DNA of 64,000 bases from Clostridium sardiniense (GTDB taxonomy: Bacteria; Bacillota; Clostridia; Clostridiales; Clostridiaceae): assembly GCF_016907995.1 (NCBI RefSeq), contig NZ_JAFBDA010000013.1, forward strand, positions 1-64,000. Reading direction: 5' to 3'. The translations under genes were made by a program, and so were the position numbers. This document shows, piece after piece, positions 44,352-53,763 of the stretch (position 1 is its first letter; each line of letters begins with the position of its first letter). The notes under the pieces were generated by a model, which worked only from the letters and a program-made list of their open reading frames with translations, searched no databases and was not told where the DNA came from.

Positions 44352-45194
44352 ATGAAAGCAAAGGCATATGCTAAGGTTAATATAGCATTAGATGTTATTG
44401 GAAAAAGAGAAGATGGATATCATTTATTAAGAATGATAATGCAAGCAATAGATTTATACGATGAGATATTGATAGAAAAGATAGATAAAGGAATAAGGAT
44501 AAATTGTAATAAGCCATATGTACCAACTGATGAAAGAAATTTAGCTTATAAGGCAGCAAAGCTATTTATGGATAAATTCAATATTAAATCAGGAGTTAAT
44601 ATAACAATCAACAAAAACATACCAGTATCTGCTGGGTTAGCTGGTGGAAGCACAGATTGTGCAGCTGTATTAAAACTCATGAATAAGATGTTTAAGACTA
44701 ATCTTAGTGATCAAGAATTGATGGATTTAGGTGTTAAACTGGGTGCAGATGTTCCTTACTGCATAATTGGAGGAACGGCACTTTGTGAAGGGATAGGAGA
44801 GAAGATAACTAAGTTAAAATCATTCAAAGATAAAATACTAGTTTTAGTAAAACCTCCTTTTGGTGTTTCAACAAAGGTGGTATATCAAGAGTTTGATTTG
44901 TCAAAAGTTGTATTCCATCCTAATGTAGAAGGACTTATTAAAAATATAGAAGAAGGTAATTTGAAATATGTAGCAAGTAATATGAAGAATTTGCTTGAAA
45001 ATGTTACTCTTGCAAAGTATAAAGAGATAATTTCCATTAAACAATCAATGATTGAATGTGGATCTATTGGAAGTATGATGAGTGGGAGTGGCCCAACTGT
45101 ATTTGCATTTTTTGATGATATGGTTAAAGCACAAAAGTGTTATGATATAATGAAAAAGAAATATAAAGATGTATGTATAACAAGAACAATATAA
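44352..45194 (+). CDS. ispE: 4-diphosphocytidyl-2-C-methyl-D-erythritol kinase
   Basis: The 280-residue GHMP kinase has the start AYAKVNIALDVIGKREDGYH and the ATP loop PVSAGLAGGSTD (91-102), both diagnostic for IspE, plus the late MSGSGPTVFAFF. It performs the fourth step of the MEP isoprenoid pathway. GGAGGGAAGGG precedes the ATG. The spoIIR gene follows 66 bases later, but a strong hairpin with T-run separates the two. Confidence 0.95.
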   Translation: MKAKAYAKVNIALDVIGKREDGYHLLRMIMQAIDLYDEILIEKIDKGIRINCNKPYVPTDERNLAYKAAKLFMDKFNIKSGVNITINKNIPVSAGLAGGSTDCAAVLKLMNKMFKTNLSDQELMDLGVKLGADVPYCIIGGTALCEGIGEKITKLKSFKDKILVLVKPPFGVSTKVVYQEFDLSKVVFHPNVEGLIKNIEEGNLKYVASNMKNLLENVTLAKYKEIISIKQSMIECGSIGSMMSGSGPTVFAFFDDMVKAQKCYDIMKKKYKDVCITRTI

Positions 45195-45207
45195 AATAAA
45201 TATATAT

Positions 45208-45235
45208 GTATAGAACTCCTTTAACTGGTAATAAT
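45208..45235 (+). promoter_or_regulatory. Candidate sigma-F (forespore) promoter of spoIIR
   Basis: GTATA (45208-45212) and GGTAATAAT (45227-45235), 14 bases apart, match the sigma-F elements GYATA and GGnnAnAnT at every fixed base. spoIIR is a sigma-F target in all sporulating bacteria studied. The start point would be near 45241-45243, inside the 3' arm of the hairpin at 45214-45252. Confidence 0.75.
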
Positions 45236-45257
45236 GATTACTAGTAAGGGGGTTTTT
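45214..45257 (+). terminator. Terminator-like hairpin that also buries the spoIIR ribosome site
   Basis: The 5' arm 45214-45232 pairs with the 3' arm 45237-45254 around AATG, about 18 pairs with one bulged A and two G-T pairs. TTTTT follows at 45253-45257. The 3' arm contains AAGGGGG (45246-45252), the ribosome site of spoIIR eight bases before its ATG. RNA coming from ispE would form it; RNA from the sigma-F promoter would lack the 5' arm. Confidence 0.8.
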
Positions 45258-45260
45258 ATT

Positions 45261-45995
45261 ATGAAAAAAGTATTTTATGCATTTATATTAATTATAATTT
45301 CAATGTTATTTTCAGGGTGTACAAGCAGTGAGGTGGGCAACTTAAAGGTAGATAGTGAAATCACTTATGATTATGATAGTGTGCAAGAGGAAATAATTAG
45401 ATTTCACGTAATTGCAAATAGTGATACTGATGAGGATCAGGAACTAAAACTTAAAGTGAGAGATGAAGTAATTAAGTTTCTTACACCATTACTAGATAAA
45501 TCATCAAGTATAGAGGAATCTAGAGAAATACTTAAAGAAAATGATAAGAAGGTTATTGATATAGCTAAAAAAGTTATAAAAGAAAATGGATATAATTATA
45601 GTGTTAAAAGCGAACTTTCAAGAGAGAATTTCCCGGAAAAGATATATGGAAATATAGTATTACCACAAGGAGAATATGAAGCTTATAGAATCTTAATAGG
45701 AAAGTCATCAGGACAAAACTGGTGGTGTGTTATGTTTCCACCATTATGCTTTGTAGATGTAACTAAAGGTGAGGTCGCATATAATGAGACAGAAAGACAA
45801 ATGAATAAAGTTGTTGAAAATAAAAATAAACCTGTAGAAAAAAATGATAGTAAAAATGGAAAGAGTAAACAGAATGATAAGGATAATAAAATAGATGAAG
45901 AAGTTAATAAAATAGAGGATGACACAAAGATAGATGAAAAACAAGAGTATAATGTTAAATTTAAGATTGTAGAAGTTATAAAGGGATTATTTTAA
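45261..45995 (+). CDS. spoIIR: Stage II sporulation protein R (SpoIIR)
   Basis: This SpoIIR homologue has 244 residues. The signature IRFHVIANSDTDEDQELKLKVRDEV (split over about 46-71) is clear, as is the later region ending in GQNWWCVMFPPLCFVD. SpoIIR is made in the forespore, exported, and triggers SpoIIGA to process pro-sigma-E in the mother cell. The signal peptide ends in a lipobox, FSGC (Cys20), so it may stay lipid-anchored. A Lys/Asn/Asp-rich low-complexity stretch (about 185-225) precedes the last helix. ATG 45261 is chosen over 45234 because AAGGGGG precedes it. Confidence 0.93.
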   Translation: MKKVFYAFILIIISMLFSGCTSSEVGNLKVDSEITYDYDSVQEEIIRFHVIANSDTDEDQELKLKVRDEVIKFLTPLLDKSSSIEESREILKENDKKVIDIAKKVIKENGYNYSVKSELSRENFPEKIYGNIVLPQGEYEAYRILIGKSSGQNWWCVMFPPLCFVDVTKGEVAYNETERQMNKVVENKNKPVEKNDSKNGKSKQNDKDNKIDEEVNKIEDDTKIDEKQEYNVKFKIVEVIKGLF

Positions 45996-46115
45996 TAGTT
46001 ACCTTAAAAATTAACTTGATAAAACTAATGAAGAATCATAAACTATAATTTGTAACAAATTATGAATTTGGGATAGTTAAAGTTTAAATAAACTAATTAT
46101 TAGGAGGAAATTTTA

Positions 46116-47105
46116 ATGACTAGAGCACTAGCTATGATATCAGGTGGATTAGATAGTATATTATCAGCAAAATTAATTAAGGATCAAGGAATAGAAGTAA
46201 TAGGAATATGCTTTAAATCATATTTTTTTGATGAAGAAAATGCTAAAAGAATGACTGAACAAATAGGTATACCTTTAGAGGTTGTTGACTTTTCAGTTGA
46301 ACATTTTGAAATGGTTAAGGATCCTAAAAATGGATGGGGAAAAAATATGAATCCATGCATAGATTGTCATGCTATGATGATGAGGTATTCAGGAGAATTA
46401 ATAAAAAAATTTAATGCAGATTTTATAATAACAGGTGAAGTTTTAAATCAAAGACCAATGTCTCAAAATAGACAAGCTTTAAATAAAGTTAGAAAAGAAT
46501 CAGGTTTTAAAGATATTATACTAAGACCTTTATGTGCAAAAAATTTAGATGAAACTGAAATGGAAAAATCAGGGTTAGTAGATAGAGAAAAATTACTTGA
46601 TATATCAGGAAGAAGTAGAAAAGTACAAATGGAACTTGCAGAAAAGTGGGGAATAAAAGATTATCCATCACCTGCGGGCGGATGTAGATTAACAGAGCCT
46701 AATTATTCATTAAGGCTTAAAGAATCACTTGAAAGAAATGGTGATGTATCTCCAAAAGAAATAGAATTATTAAGATTTGGAAGACATTTTGTTAGTGAAA
46801 ATGGTTGTAAAATAATAGCTACTAGAACTAAAGATGAAGGCGATAGAATAAAAAATGTTTTAACTAAAGAAGATTTAGTATTATATCCAACAAGCCATAA
46901 TGGTGCTATGATAGTGATAAGTGGAAAGTATAATGAAAAAGATAAGGAATTAGCAGCTAAGATAGCAGGTAGATATTGCAAGGGGAAAGATCTTGATGAG
47001 GTAGAAATAGCTTATGGGAAATTTGGATGTAAATTTGAAGGAACTTTAAAAGTTAAACCAGCTAGTGAAGATGAGATAAATAAGTACATAATACAAGGTA
47101 AATAA
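46116..47105 (+). CDS. PP-loop ATP pyrophosphatase, tRNA-thiolation-like (ThiI/MnmA superfamily)
   Basis: A 329-residue protein with the PP-loop SGGLDS (9-14) that adenylates a tRNA or substrate, a Cys pair C81-x2-C84 in NPCIDCHAMMM, and a conserved SPAGGCRLTEP. The C-terminal third (about 205-329) resembles an NFACT-R-like RNA-binding module. Clostridial members are annotated as ThiI-like, but the modified nucleoside is not established. AGGAGG precedes the ATG. A short palindrome, ATAATTTGtaaCAAATTAT (46045-46063), lies upstream. The DUF1934 gene follows by 14 bases. Confidence 0.82.
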   Translation: MTRALAMISGGLDSILSAKLIKDQGIEVIGICFKSYFFDEENAKRMTEQIGIPLEVVDFSVEHFEMVKDPKNGWGKNMNPCIDCHAMMMRYSGELIKKFNADFIITGEVLNQRPMSQNRQALNKVRKESGFKDIILRPLCAKNLDETEMEKSGLVDREKLLDISGRSRKVQMELAEKWGIKDYPSPAGGCRLTEPNYSLRLKESLERNGDVSPKEIELLRFGRHFVSENGCKIIATRTKDEGDRIKNVLTKEDLVLYPTSHNGAMIVISGKYNEKDKELAAKIAGRYCKGKDLDEVEIAYGKFGCKFEGTLKVKPASEDEINKYIIQGK

Positions 47106-47119
47106 GGAGGTAGAGCATT

Positions 47120-47533
47120 TTGGAAAAAAAAGCGATTATTAAGATAATTAGTAATGCTACTATGGAAAATGAAGAACTTATAGAAGTGGTTACTCCAGGT
47201 AGCTTAAAGAATGAGAATGATGAAATAATTGCAATGTATAAAGAGACTGAGATATCTGGAATGAATGGAACGGATACAAAGCTTAGAATTGGTGATGAAT
47301 ATATCATTCTTGAAAGAGAAGGAAGCACAACAACAAAAATGCATTTTGAAAAAGGCAAACCATCTGTTTGTTTATATAATACACCTTATGGAATGTTAGA
47401 ATTAACAATTGATACTAAAGAGTTAAAAATAGATATGACAGAAGATGGCGGGAATGTTGAGATAAAGTATGAAATGCAAGTAGAGGGGCAACCATCATTT
47501 AAAACACAATTAAAATTAGATATAAAAGCATAA
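47120..47533 (+). CDS. DUF1934 beta-barrel protein
   Basis: The 137-residue protein belongs to DUF1934: alternating polar strands, EITGMNGT-type turn (SGMNGTDTKLRIG), HFEKGKPSVCLYNTPYGMLEL and a final KTQLKLDI strand. Relatives (YwiB) adopt a calycin-like barrel; ligand and role are unknown. It starts with TTG, supported by AGGAGG (47105-47110), and shares the operon with the PP-loop gene. A terminator follows. Confidence 0.82.
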   Translation: MEKKAIIKIISNATMENEELIEVVTPGSLKNENDEIIAMYKETEISGMNGTDTKLRIGDEYIILEREGSTTTKMHFEKGKPSVCLYNTPYGMLELTIDTKELKIDMTEDGGNVEIKYEMQVEGQPSFKTQLKLDIKA

Positions 47534-47534
47534 T

Positions 47535-47587
47535 AAAATCACCTTACTAGATTATGATTACGTTAATTTAGTAGGGTGATTTTTTAT
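47535..47587 (+). terminator. Intrinsic terminator after the DUF1934 gene
   Basis: AAAATCACCTTACTA (47535-47549) pairs with TAGTAGGGTGATTTT (47569-47583) with one G-T pair, followed by a T-run. Confidence 0.85.
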
Positions 47588-47660
47588 TAAATTTGTTTAA
47601 ATTAAATCTTGTCTATAAAAATAAAAAGTGGGAATAATTTAATAAAAGGAGGGAATGTGT

Positions 47661-47954
47661 ATGATTAATGAGGAAAAGTATTTTAGAATAATAAAACAAA
47701 TATGTGCCTTTAATAACATATCCAAAGAAGAATTACTGGATATATTAAAGGAAAAAGATATGAAATACTTACTAATTTTATTTTTGAAAAAATATGATTG
47801 TTGGAGTGAAGAAGAATTAAAAGAAGTTTTAAATGTTAAAACACGAAAAAGCATACATTATAACTACCAGAAAGCTGAAGAAAAATTATTGATAAATAAG
47901 AAATTTAGAGATAAATATTTTGAAATAGAGAAAAAAATAGACGCAGAATTATAA
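47661..47954 (+). CDS. Small protein resembling DnaA domain IV (Trp-repressor-like HTH)
   Basis: This protein of 97 residues is mostly helical. Its middle and C-terminal part follows the DnaA domain IV pattern: a helix with KYLLILFLKKY (like the IAMYL-REL helix of DnaA), EEELKEVLNVKTRKSIHYNYQKAEEKL (like the GRDHTTV-HA-KKI helix-turn-helix), then a closing KKFRDKYFEIEKKI. It could bind DNA, but no DnaA-box work can be inferred. Of two nearby ATGs, 47661 has proper spacing to GGAGGG; 47655 is too close. It stands alone before pyrG. Confidence 0.68.
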   Translation: MINEEKYFRIIKQICAFNNISKEELLDILKEKDMKYLLILFLKKYDCWSEEELKEVLNVKTRKSIHYNYQKAEEKLLINKKFRDKYFEIEKKIDAEL

Positions 47955-48060
47955 AAAAATAAGAAATGAATAAAATATAAATAAAAAATGACTAGATATT
48001 AAAAAATAAATGTGGTACTATATTATCTATGTTATTTAAAGAGAATTGTTTTAGCACGAA

Positions 48061-48087
48061 TACCCCATAAATGAAATTTATGGGGTA
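48061..48087 (+). promoter_or_regulatory. 12-bp hairpin in the pyrG leader
   Basis: TACCCCATAAAT (48061-48072) pairs perfectly with ATTTATGGGGTA (48076-48087) around GAA. The 5' arm has four C residues, as needed for the CTP-sensing pyrG attenuator known in Gram-positive bacteria, but no U-run follows and no GGGC start is seen. A role in pyrG control is possible only. Confidence 0.5.
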
Positions 48088-48144
48088 ATATCTATTATAA
48101 CTTTGAATAGTCTATATGTCAATAAAAAATAAATTTTCTCATAG

Positions 48145-49764
<1,620 letters not shown>

Positions 49765-49782
49765 AATAAATTATTATATAAT

Positions 49783-49818
49783 AAAGGTATTCTAAATTTT
49801 TAGAATACCTTTATATAT
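49783..49818 (+). terminator. Intrinsic terminator of pyrG
   Basis: AAAGGTATTCTAAA (49783-49796) pairs with TTTAGAATACCTTT (49799-49812); the inner pairs open as loop. A T-rich tract follows. Confidence 0.8.
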
Positions 49819-50024
49819 TTTAGGAGAAGATTATAAATATAATTATTATAAAATGAATCTTTTTAATTAATTATAAACAAATACCCTAAATACCTTGCAA
49901 ACATAAGGTTATTGAAGGATAATAAAATAAAAGTCAAGTTATCTAAGAATCTTACCTTAAGAGTTCCCTAAAGAATGAATTTAAGTTTTTATATAAATAT
50001 TGAACTAAATATGGAGGTGTCATT

Positions 50025-51512
50025 TTGACAAGAGAAGTTTACGAAGGTATGACATTAGCAAGTCTAAAAGAAGTTGCTAAAGAGTTAAAAATAAAAAATA
50101 TATCAAAATATAAAAAAAGTGAATTGATAGATGAAATTCTAAAGAATAAAGTAAATTCTATAGAAAAAGATGGTGTTATATTAAAAGAAAAAATATCACC
50201 TAAGCCTAGAGAAATAAATACTCAAAACTACCAAAATAATCATCAAAACACTCAAAACAATTATCAAAACACTCAAAATAGTTACCAAAATACAAATAGA
50301 AGTCACACTCAAGGTGATAGGAATTATACTCAAAATGATAGAAGGTATAACAATCAAGGGGAGAGAAACCATAATCAAAATGATATGGCTCAAGCTGTTA
50401 CAGTATCAGGTATATTAGAGATTCAAGAAAATAATAGCTTTGGATTTTTAAGAGGAAAGAATTGCTTAAGTAGTAATCAAGATGTGTATGTATCTCCAGC
50501 TCAAATTAGAAGATTCAACCTATCAACTGGAGATAAATTAGAAGGTAAGGTTAGGGAGCCTAAAGAAGGAGAAAAGTTTAAAGCGTTAATATACTTAGAA
50601 AAAGTAAATGATGAAAATCCTGAAAAGGCTGTAGGAAGAACTAAATTCGAAAAATTAACTCCAATATATCCAAAGGAAAGAATTAGACTTGAACGTAAGG
50701 GAGAAAATGATCTTTCAACAAGATTAATGGATATAATTTGTCCTTTGGGAAAGGGACAAAGAGGTATGATTGTTGCACCACCAAAGGCTGGTAAAACAAC
50801 ACTTTTAAAGAAATTAGCTCAAAATATATCAAAGAATTGTCCGGAAGTTAAGCTTATAGTATTACTTATAGATGAAAGACCGGAAGAAGTTACAGATATG
50901 CAAAGATCAATAAATGGAGAGGTAATGTACTCAACATTTGATGAAGAACCTCAAAATCATGAGAAAGTATCAAAAATGGTATTAGAACATGGTAAAAGAA
51001 GAGTTGAGCAAGGTCAAGATGTTGTAATTCTTTTAGATAGTTTAACAAGACTTTCAAGAGCGTATAATTTAACAATTACTCCAACAGGAAGAACATTAAC
51101 AGGGGGATTAGATCCTGGTGCATTAATAATGCCTAAGAAATTCTTTGGGGCTGCAAGAAATATTGAAGAGGGCGGTAGTTTGACAATTCTTGCAACAGCT
51201 CTTGTAGATACAGGTTCAAGAATGGACGATATGATATTTGAAGAATTTAAAGGTACTGGTAATATGGAAGTACACTTAGATAGAAGACTTCAAGAGAGAA
51301 GAATATTCCCAGCTATAGATATTTATAAATCAGGAACAAGAAAAGAAGATTTATTATTGAGCAATCAAGAAAGAGAAGTTGCATTTGCAATTAGAAAAAT
51401 AATGTATACAGATGGAAATGTAGATAACGTAACAGAAAATCTAATTAAAATGCTAGGTAAAACTAAAGATAATGAAGAGTTTATAAGAGTATTTGAAAAA
51501 AATAATATTTAG
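50025..51512 (+). CDS. rho: Transcription termination factor Rho with Asn/Gln-rich insertion
   Basis: A 495-residue Rho with an N-terminal Rho-N helix domain (5-45), an Asn/Gln-rich insert (64-120) that is about half N or Q, the cold-shock-like RNA-binding domain (about 125-200) and the RecA-type motor with Walker A PPKAGKTT (252-259). Rho unwinds RNA and ends transcription. The insert is like the prion-like domain known from Clostridium botulinum Rho, which can switch to an aggregated, less active form. It starts with TTG behind GGAGGTG. About 200 leader bases contain a weak ACCTT/AAGGT hairpin (49892-49909). Confidence 0.95.
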   Translation: MTREVYEGMTLASLKEVAKELKIKNISKYKKSELIDEILKNKVNSIEKDGVILKEKISPKPREINTQNYQNNHQNTQNNYQNTQNSYQNTNRSHTQGDRNYTQNDRRYNNQGERNHNQNDMAQAVTVSGILEIQENNSFGFLRGKNCLSSNQDVYVSPAQIRRFNLSTGDKLEGKVREPKEGEKFKALIYLEKVNDENPEKAVGRTKFEKLTPIYPKERIRLERKGENDLSTRLMDIICPLGKGQRGMIVAPPKAGKTTLLKKLAQNISKNCPEVKLIVLLIDERPEEVTDMQRSINGEVMYSTFDEEPQNHEKVSKMVLEHGKRRVEQGQDVVILLDSLTRLSRAYNLTITPTGRTLTGGLDPGALIMPKKFFGAARNIEEGGSLTILATALVDTGSRMDDMIFEEFKGTGNMEVHLDRRLQERRIFPAIDIYKSGTRKEDLLLSNQEREVAFAIRKIMYTDGNVDNVTENLIKMLGKTKDNEEFIRVFEKNNI

Positions 51513-51517
51513 AATAA

Positions 51518-51561
51518 AAAGACTGATACAAAAAGTTAAATGACTTTTTGTATCAGTCTTT
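51518..51561. terminator. Bidirectional terminator between rho and the opposing glycosyltransferase gene
   Basis: A 19-bp perfect stem (51518-51536 with 51543-51561) surrounds the loop TAAATG. Its right arm overlaps the last codons of the minus-strand gene. Confidence 0.92.
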
Positions 51562-52659
51562 ATTACTAATTAAATGGTTTACTAAATCAACTATTGAAGA
51601 TGATGAATATGTATCTGCTAAAGATTTTAATTTATTTTTCATTTCTTCAAGAATAGCTGGGTTTTCAATTAATGAATCTATTATAGGGTTAATTTCCTTC
51701 ATATCATTTACGTGAAATGCATATCCTTCTTTAGTAAGAAATTCAGTATTTTCTTTCTCTTGCCCAGGTATTGCAAACGGTATTATTAAAGGTAAATTTT
51801 TTGCAATTGACTCAGTAACTGTAAGTCCTCCGGGTTTTGAAATTATAACATCTGAGTATTCCATAAATGAAGATATGTCATTTGAAAAACCTAATATATG
51901 CAACTTTTTATCTTTATATTCTTTAGTACAATGTTTCATTAAATTATGCTTTAAGTTTTTATTATTTCCACAAACAACTGTAATTCTAAGTTTATTATCA
52001 TTTTTTAATAATTCATCAAGAACATAAGAAATATTTTTTAATCCCATACTTCCACTCATAAGTAATATATTAAAGTATTCTGTCCCCTTTATATGAGGAA
52101 TATTTTTATCTCTATCAAAAAAAGATTCTCGTATAGGGATACCAAAAGGAAAAATTCTATCTTTTTTTATATTTTTATTTATTAAAGATTGCTTAGTATA
52201 GTTACTTCCTGTTATATAAGCATCAACATTCTTTCCTATATATGTATAATGTGCTTTAAAATCTGTAACAACTGAAATGAAAGGTATGTTTAAGCCTTCC
52301 TGTTTTAGTTTATCCATTATACAGACACATAACGGGTGAGTAGATATTATTATATCGGGTTTTTTTAAGCTAATTAGATTAGCAAGCCTCTTTTTTACAA
52401 ATAAAAAAGGTATATTATCTAGCGTGTTTATAAATCTATTATTAGTTAGTTTATAAATAAAACCATAAATACCTGGAAAACTCATTGCAGATACTTCATA
52501 TCCACCTACTACAGCATTTATTAAGAACTTACTACTATTACTTAAAAAGTCATAACTTATGCATTCATAATCGTTTTTTTGAAGCAATTCACTAAGTGAT
52601 TTAGCTGCTTGATTATGTCCCTGCCCAGTAGAAGTAGTTAATATAAGAACTCTCTTCAT
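51553..52659 (-). CDS. UgtP/MGDG-synthase-like glycosyltransferase (GT28)
   Basis: This GT-B enzyme of 368 residues has the start LILTTSTGQGHNQAAKSL, the acceptor segment TDFKAHYTYIGKNVDAYI, and the donor-site SKPGGLTVTES-type motif (ISKPGGLTVTESIAKNLPLIIPF, split). Relatives move glucose or galactose onto diacylglycerol, giving the glycolipid anchor of lipoteichoic acid; MurG is a distant cousin. It would supply an anchor to the LtaS-like enzyme encoded at 9.5-11.4 kb, an inference. It stands alone between two terminators. Confidence 0.85.
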   Translation of the reverse strand: MKRVLILTTSTGQGHNQAAKSLSELLQKNDYECISYDFLSNSSKFLINAVVGGYEVSAMSFPGIYGFIYKLTNNRFINTLDNIPFLFVKKRLANLISLKKPDIIISTHPLCVCIMDKLKQEGLNIPFISVVTDFKAHYTYIGKNVDAYITGSNYTKQSLINKNIKKDRIFPFGIPIRESFFDRDKNIPHIKGTEYFNILLMSGSMGLKNISYVLDELLKNDNKLRITVVCGNNKNLKHNLMKHCTKEYKDKKLHILGFSNDISSFMEYSDVIISKPGGLTVTESIAKNLPLIIPFAIPGQEKENTEFLTKEGYAFHVNDMKEINPIIDSLIENPAILEEMKNKLKSLADTYSSSSIVDLVNHLISNKD

Positions 52660-52736
52660 TCAATTCACTCGCTTCATATAATTTTTTATATAAATATAGT
52701 TTAACATTATTTCAGTATAATTAAAATAAATTTAGT

Positions 52737-52771
52737 AAAAAAGAAAATGGGAAAGACTTGAAGTCTTTCCC
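52737..52771 (-). terminator. Intrinsic terminator of rpmE (minus strand)
   Basis: GGGAAAGACTT (52749-52759) pairs with AAGTCTTTCCC (52761-52771); read on the minus strand, it is followed by a T-rich run (52748-52737). Confidence 0.82.
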
Positions 52772-52779
52772 TAAATTTC

Positions 52780-52986
52780 TTATTTTTTAATGTTGAATCT
52801 CTTGTTGAATTTATCAACTCTTCCACCAACATCAACGATTTTTTGCTTACCAGTGAAGAATGGGTGGCATTTAGAGCATATTTCTACTTTAAGTTCTTCT
52901 TTAACAGAACCAGTTGTAAAAGTATTTCCACATGCACACTTAACCACTGCGTCGTGATGGTATTCTGGATGTATGCCTTCTCTCAT
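52780..52986 (-). CDS. rpmE: 50S ribosomal protein L31 (zinc-binding type)
   Basis: The 68-residue protein is L31 of the zinc-binding (C+) form, with C17-x-C19 and C37-x2-C40. It begins [10 protein letters not shown]; a longer frame from 53055 lacks a ribosome site, while AGAGGTG precedes the ATG at 52986. A near-consensus promoter lies upstream. Its position after rho in the opposite orientation, with a UgtP-like gene between, keeps the loose rho-rpmE link common in Firmicutes. Confidence 0.96.
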   Translation of the reverse strand: MREGIHPEYHHDAVVKCACGNTFTTGSVKEELKVEICSKCHPFFTGKQKIVDVGGRVDKFNKRFNIKK

Positions 52987-53045
52987 GTTTTTCACCTCTT
53001 TGTGTTTTAGTTTTATTGTAGCATTATACAATAAATAACTACTAG

Positions 53046-53074
53046 AGTATATCATAGTAACCTATAGCAGTCAA
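53046..53074 (-). promoter_or_regulatory. Sigma-A promoter of rpmE (minus strand)
   Basis: On the minus strand, TTGACT (53074-53069), a 17-base spacer and TATACT (53051-53046). A plus-strand extended -10, TGC-TATAAT (53118-53126), serves tdk nearby, so the two genes have back-to-back promoters. Confidence 0.78.
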
Positions 53075-53161
53075 TAAAAGACAAAATTAAAAAAAACTTT
53101 TTATAAAGGTGCATAAATGCTATAATCATTATTAACTGAAATGTAGAAGGAGAGAAAAAAA

Positions 53162-53749
53162 TTGAGTAAATTATACTTTAGATATGGGGCTATGAATTCA
53201 GGAAAATCAACGCATTTAATGCAAGTTGCTCACAATTATGAAGAAAGAGGAATGAGAGTTTTATTAATGAAACCATCAACAGATAAAAAGGGTGGTAATA
53301 AACTTGTTTCTAGATTGGGAGTAGTTAGAGAAGTTGATGTTCTAGTTGGAGAAAATGAAAATATTTGTAATATAGTTAAAAACAATGTTAAAGAGTATGG
53401 GAAATTACATTGCATTTTAGTAGATGAAGTTCAATTTATGAAAAAAAATCAAATAGATGAATTATTTGAAGTTGCAGTAACACTAGATATTCCTATAATA
53501 TGTTATGGTCTAAGAACTGATTTTAAGATGGAAGGTTTTGAAGGAAGTAAAAGACTACTATTAATTGCACATAGTATAGAAGAGATGAAAACTATATGTA
53601 AATGTGGTAACAAAGCTGTAGTAAATGCGAGAAAGATAAATGATAGATTTGTATTTGAAGGTGAGCAAGTTGCTATAGATAATATAGGTGATGTTCATTA
53701 TGAATCATTATGTGGAGAGTGTTACTTTAAATATAAGAACCAAAAATAA
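53162..53749 (+). CDS. tdk: Thymidine kinase
   Basis: This type II thymidine kinase of 195 residues has the P-loop GAMNSGKST (9-17), the DEVQFM Walker B segment and the C-terminal zinc cysteines (CKCG and CGEC). It phosphorylates thymidine to dTMP in the salvage pathway. It starts with TTG behind AGAAGGAGAG. It leads an operon-like run with the YqhQ-PrmC fusion gene and prfA, an arrangement common in clostridia. Confidence 0.95.
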   Translation: MSKLYFRYGAMNSGKSTHLMQVAHNYEERGMRVLLMKPSTDKKGGNKLVSRLGVVREVDVLVGENENICNIVKNNVKEYGKLHCILVDEVQFMKKNQIDELFEVAVTLDIPIICYGLRTDFKMEGFEGSKRLLLIAHSIEEMKTICKCGNKAVVNARKINDRFVFEGEQVAIDNIGDVHYESLCGECYFKYKNQK

Positions 53750-53763
53750 GGAGGGGATATATA

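Noticed and set aside
45683..45944. Minus-strand frames opposite the spoIIR tail
   Set aside because: They arise from the Lys/Asn/Asp-rich low-complexity coding sequence; the products are Phe/Ser/Ile runs without any family feature.
50214..50384. Short repeats in rho considered as a CRISPR-like or satellite array
   Set aside because: The units are in frame, imperfect, and encode the Asn/Gln-rich insert; there are no equal spacers.
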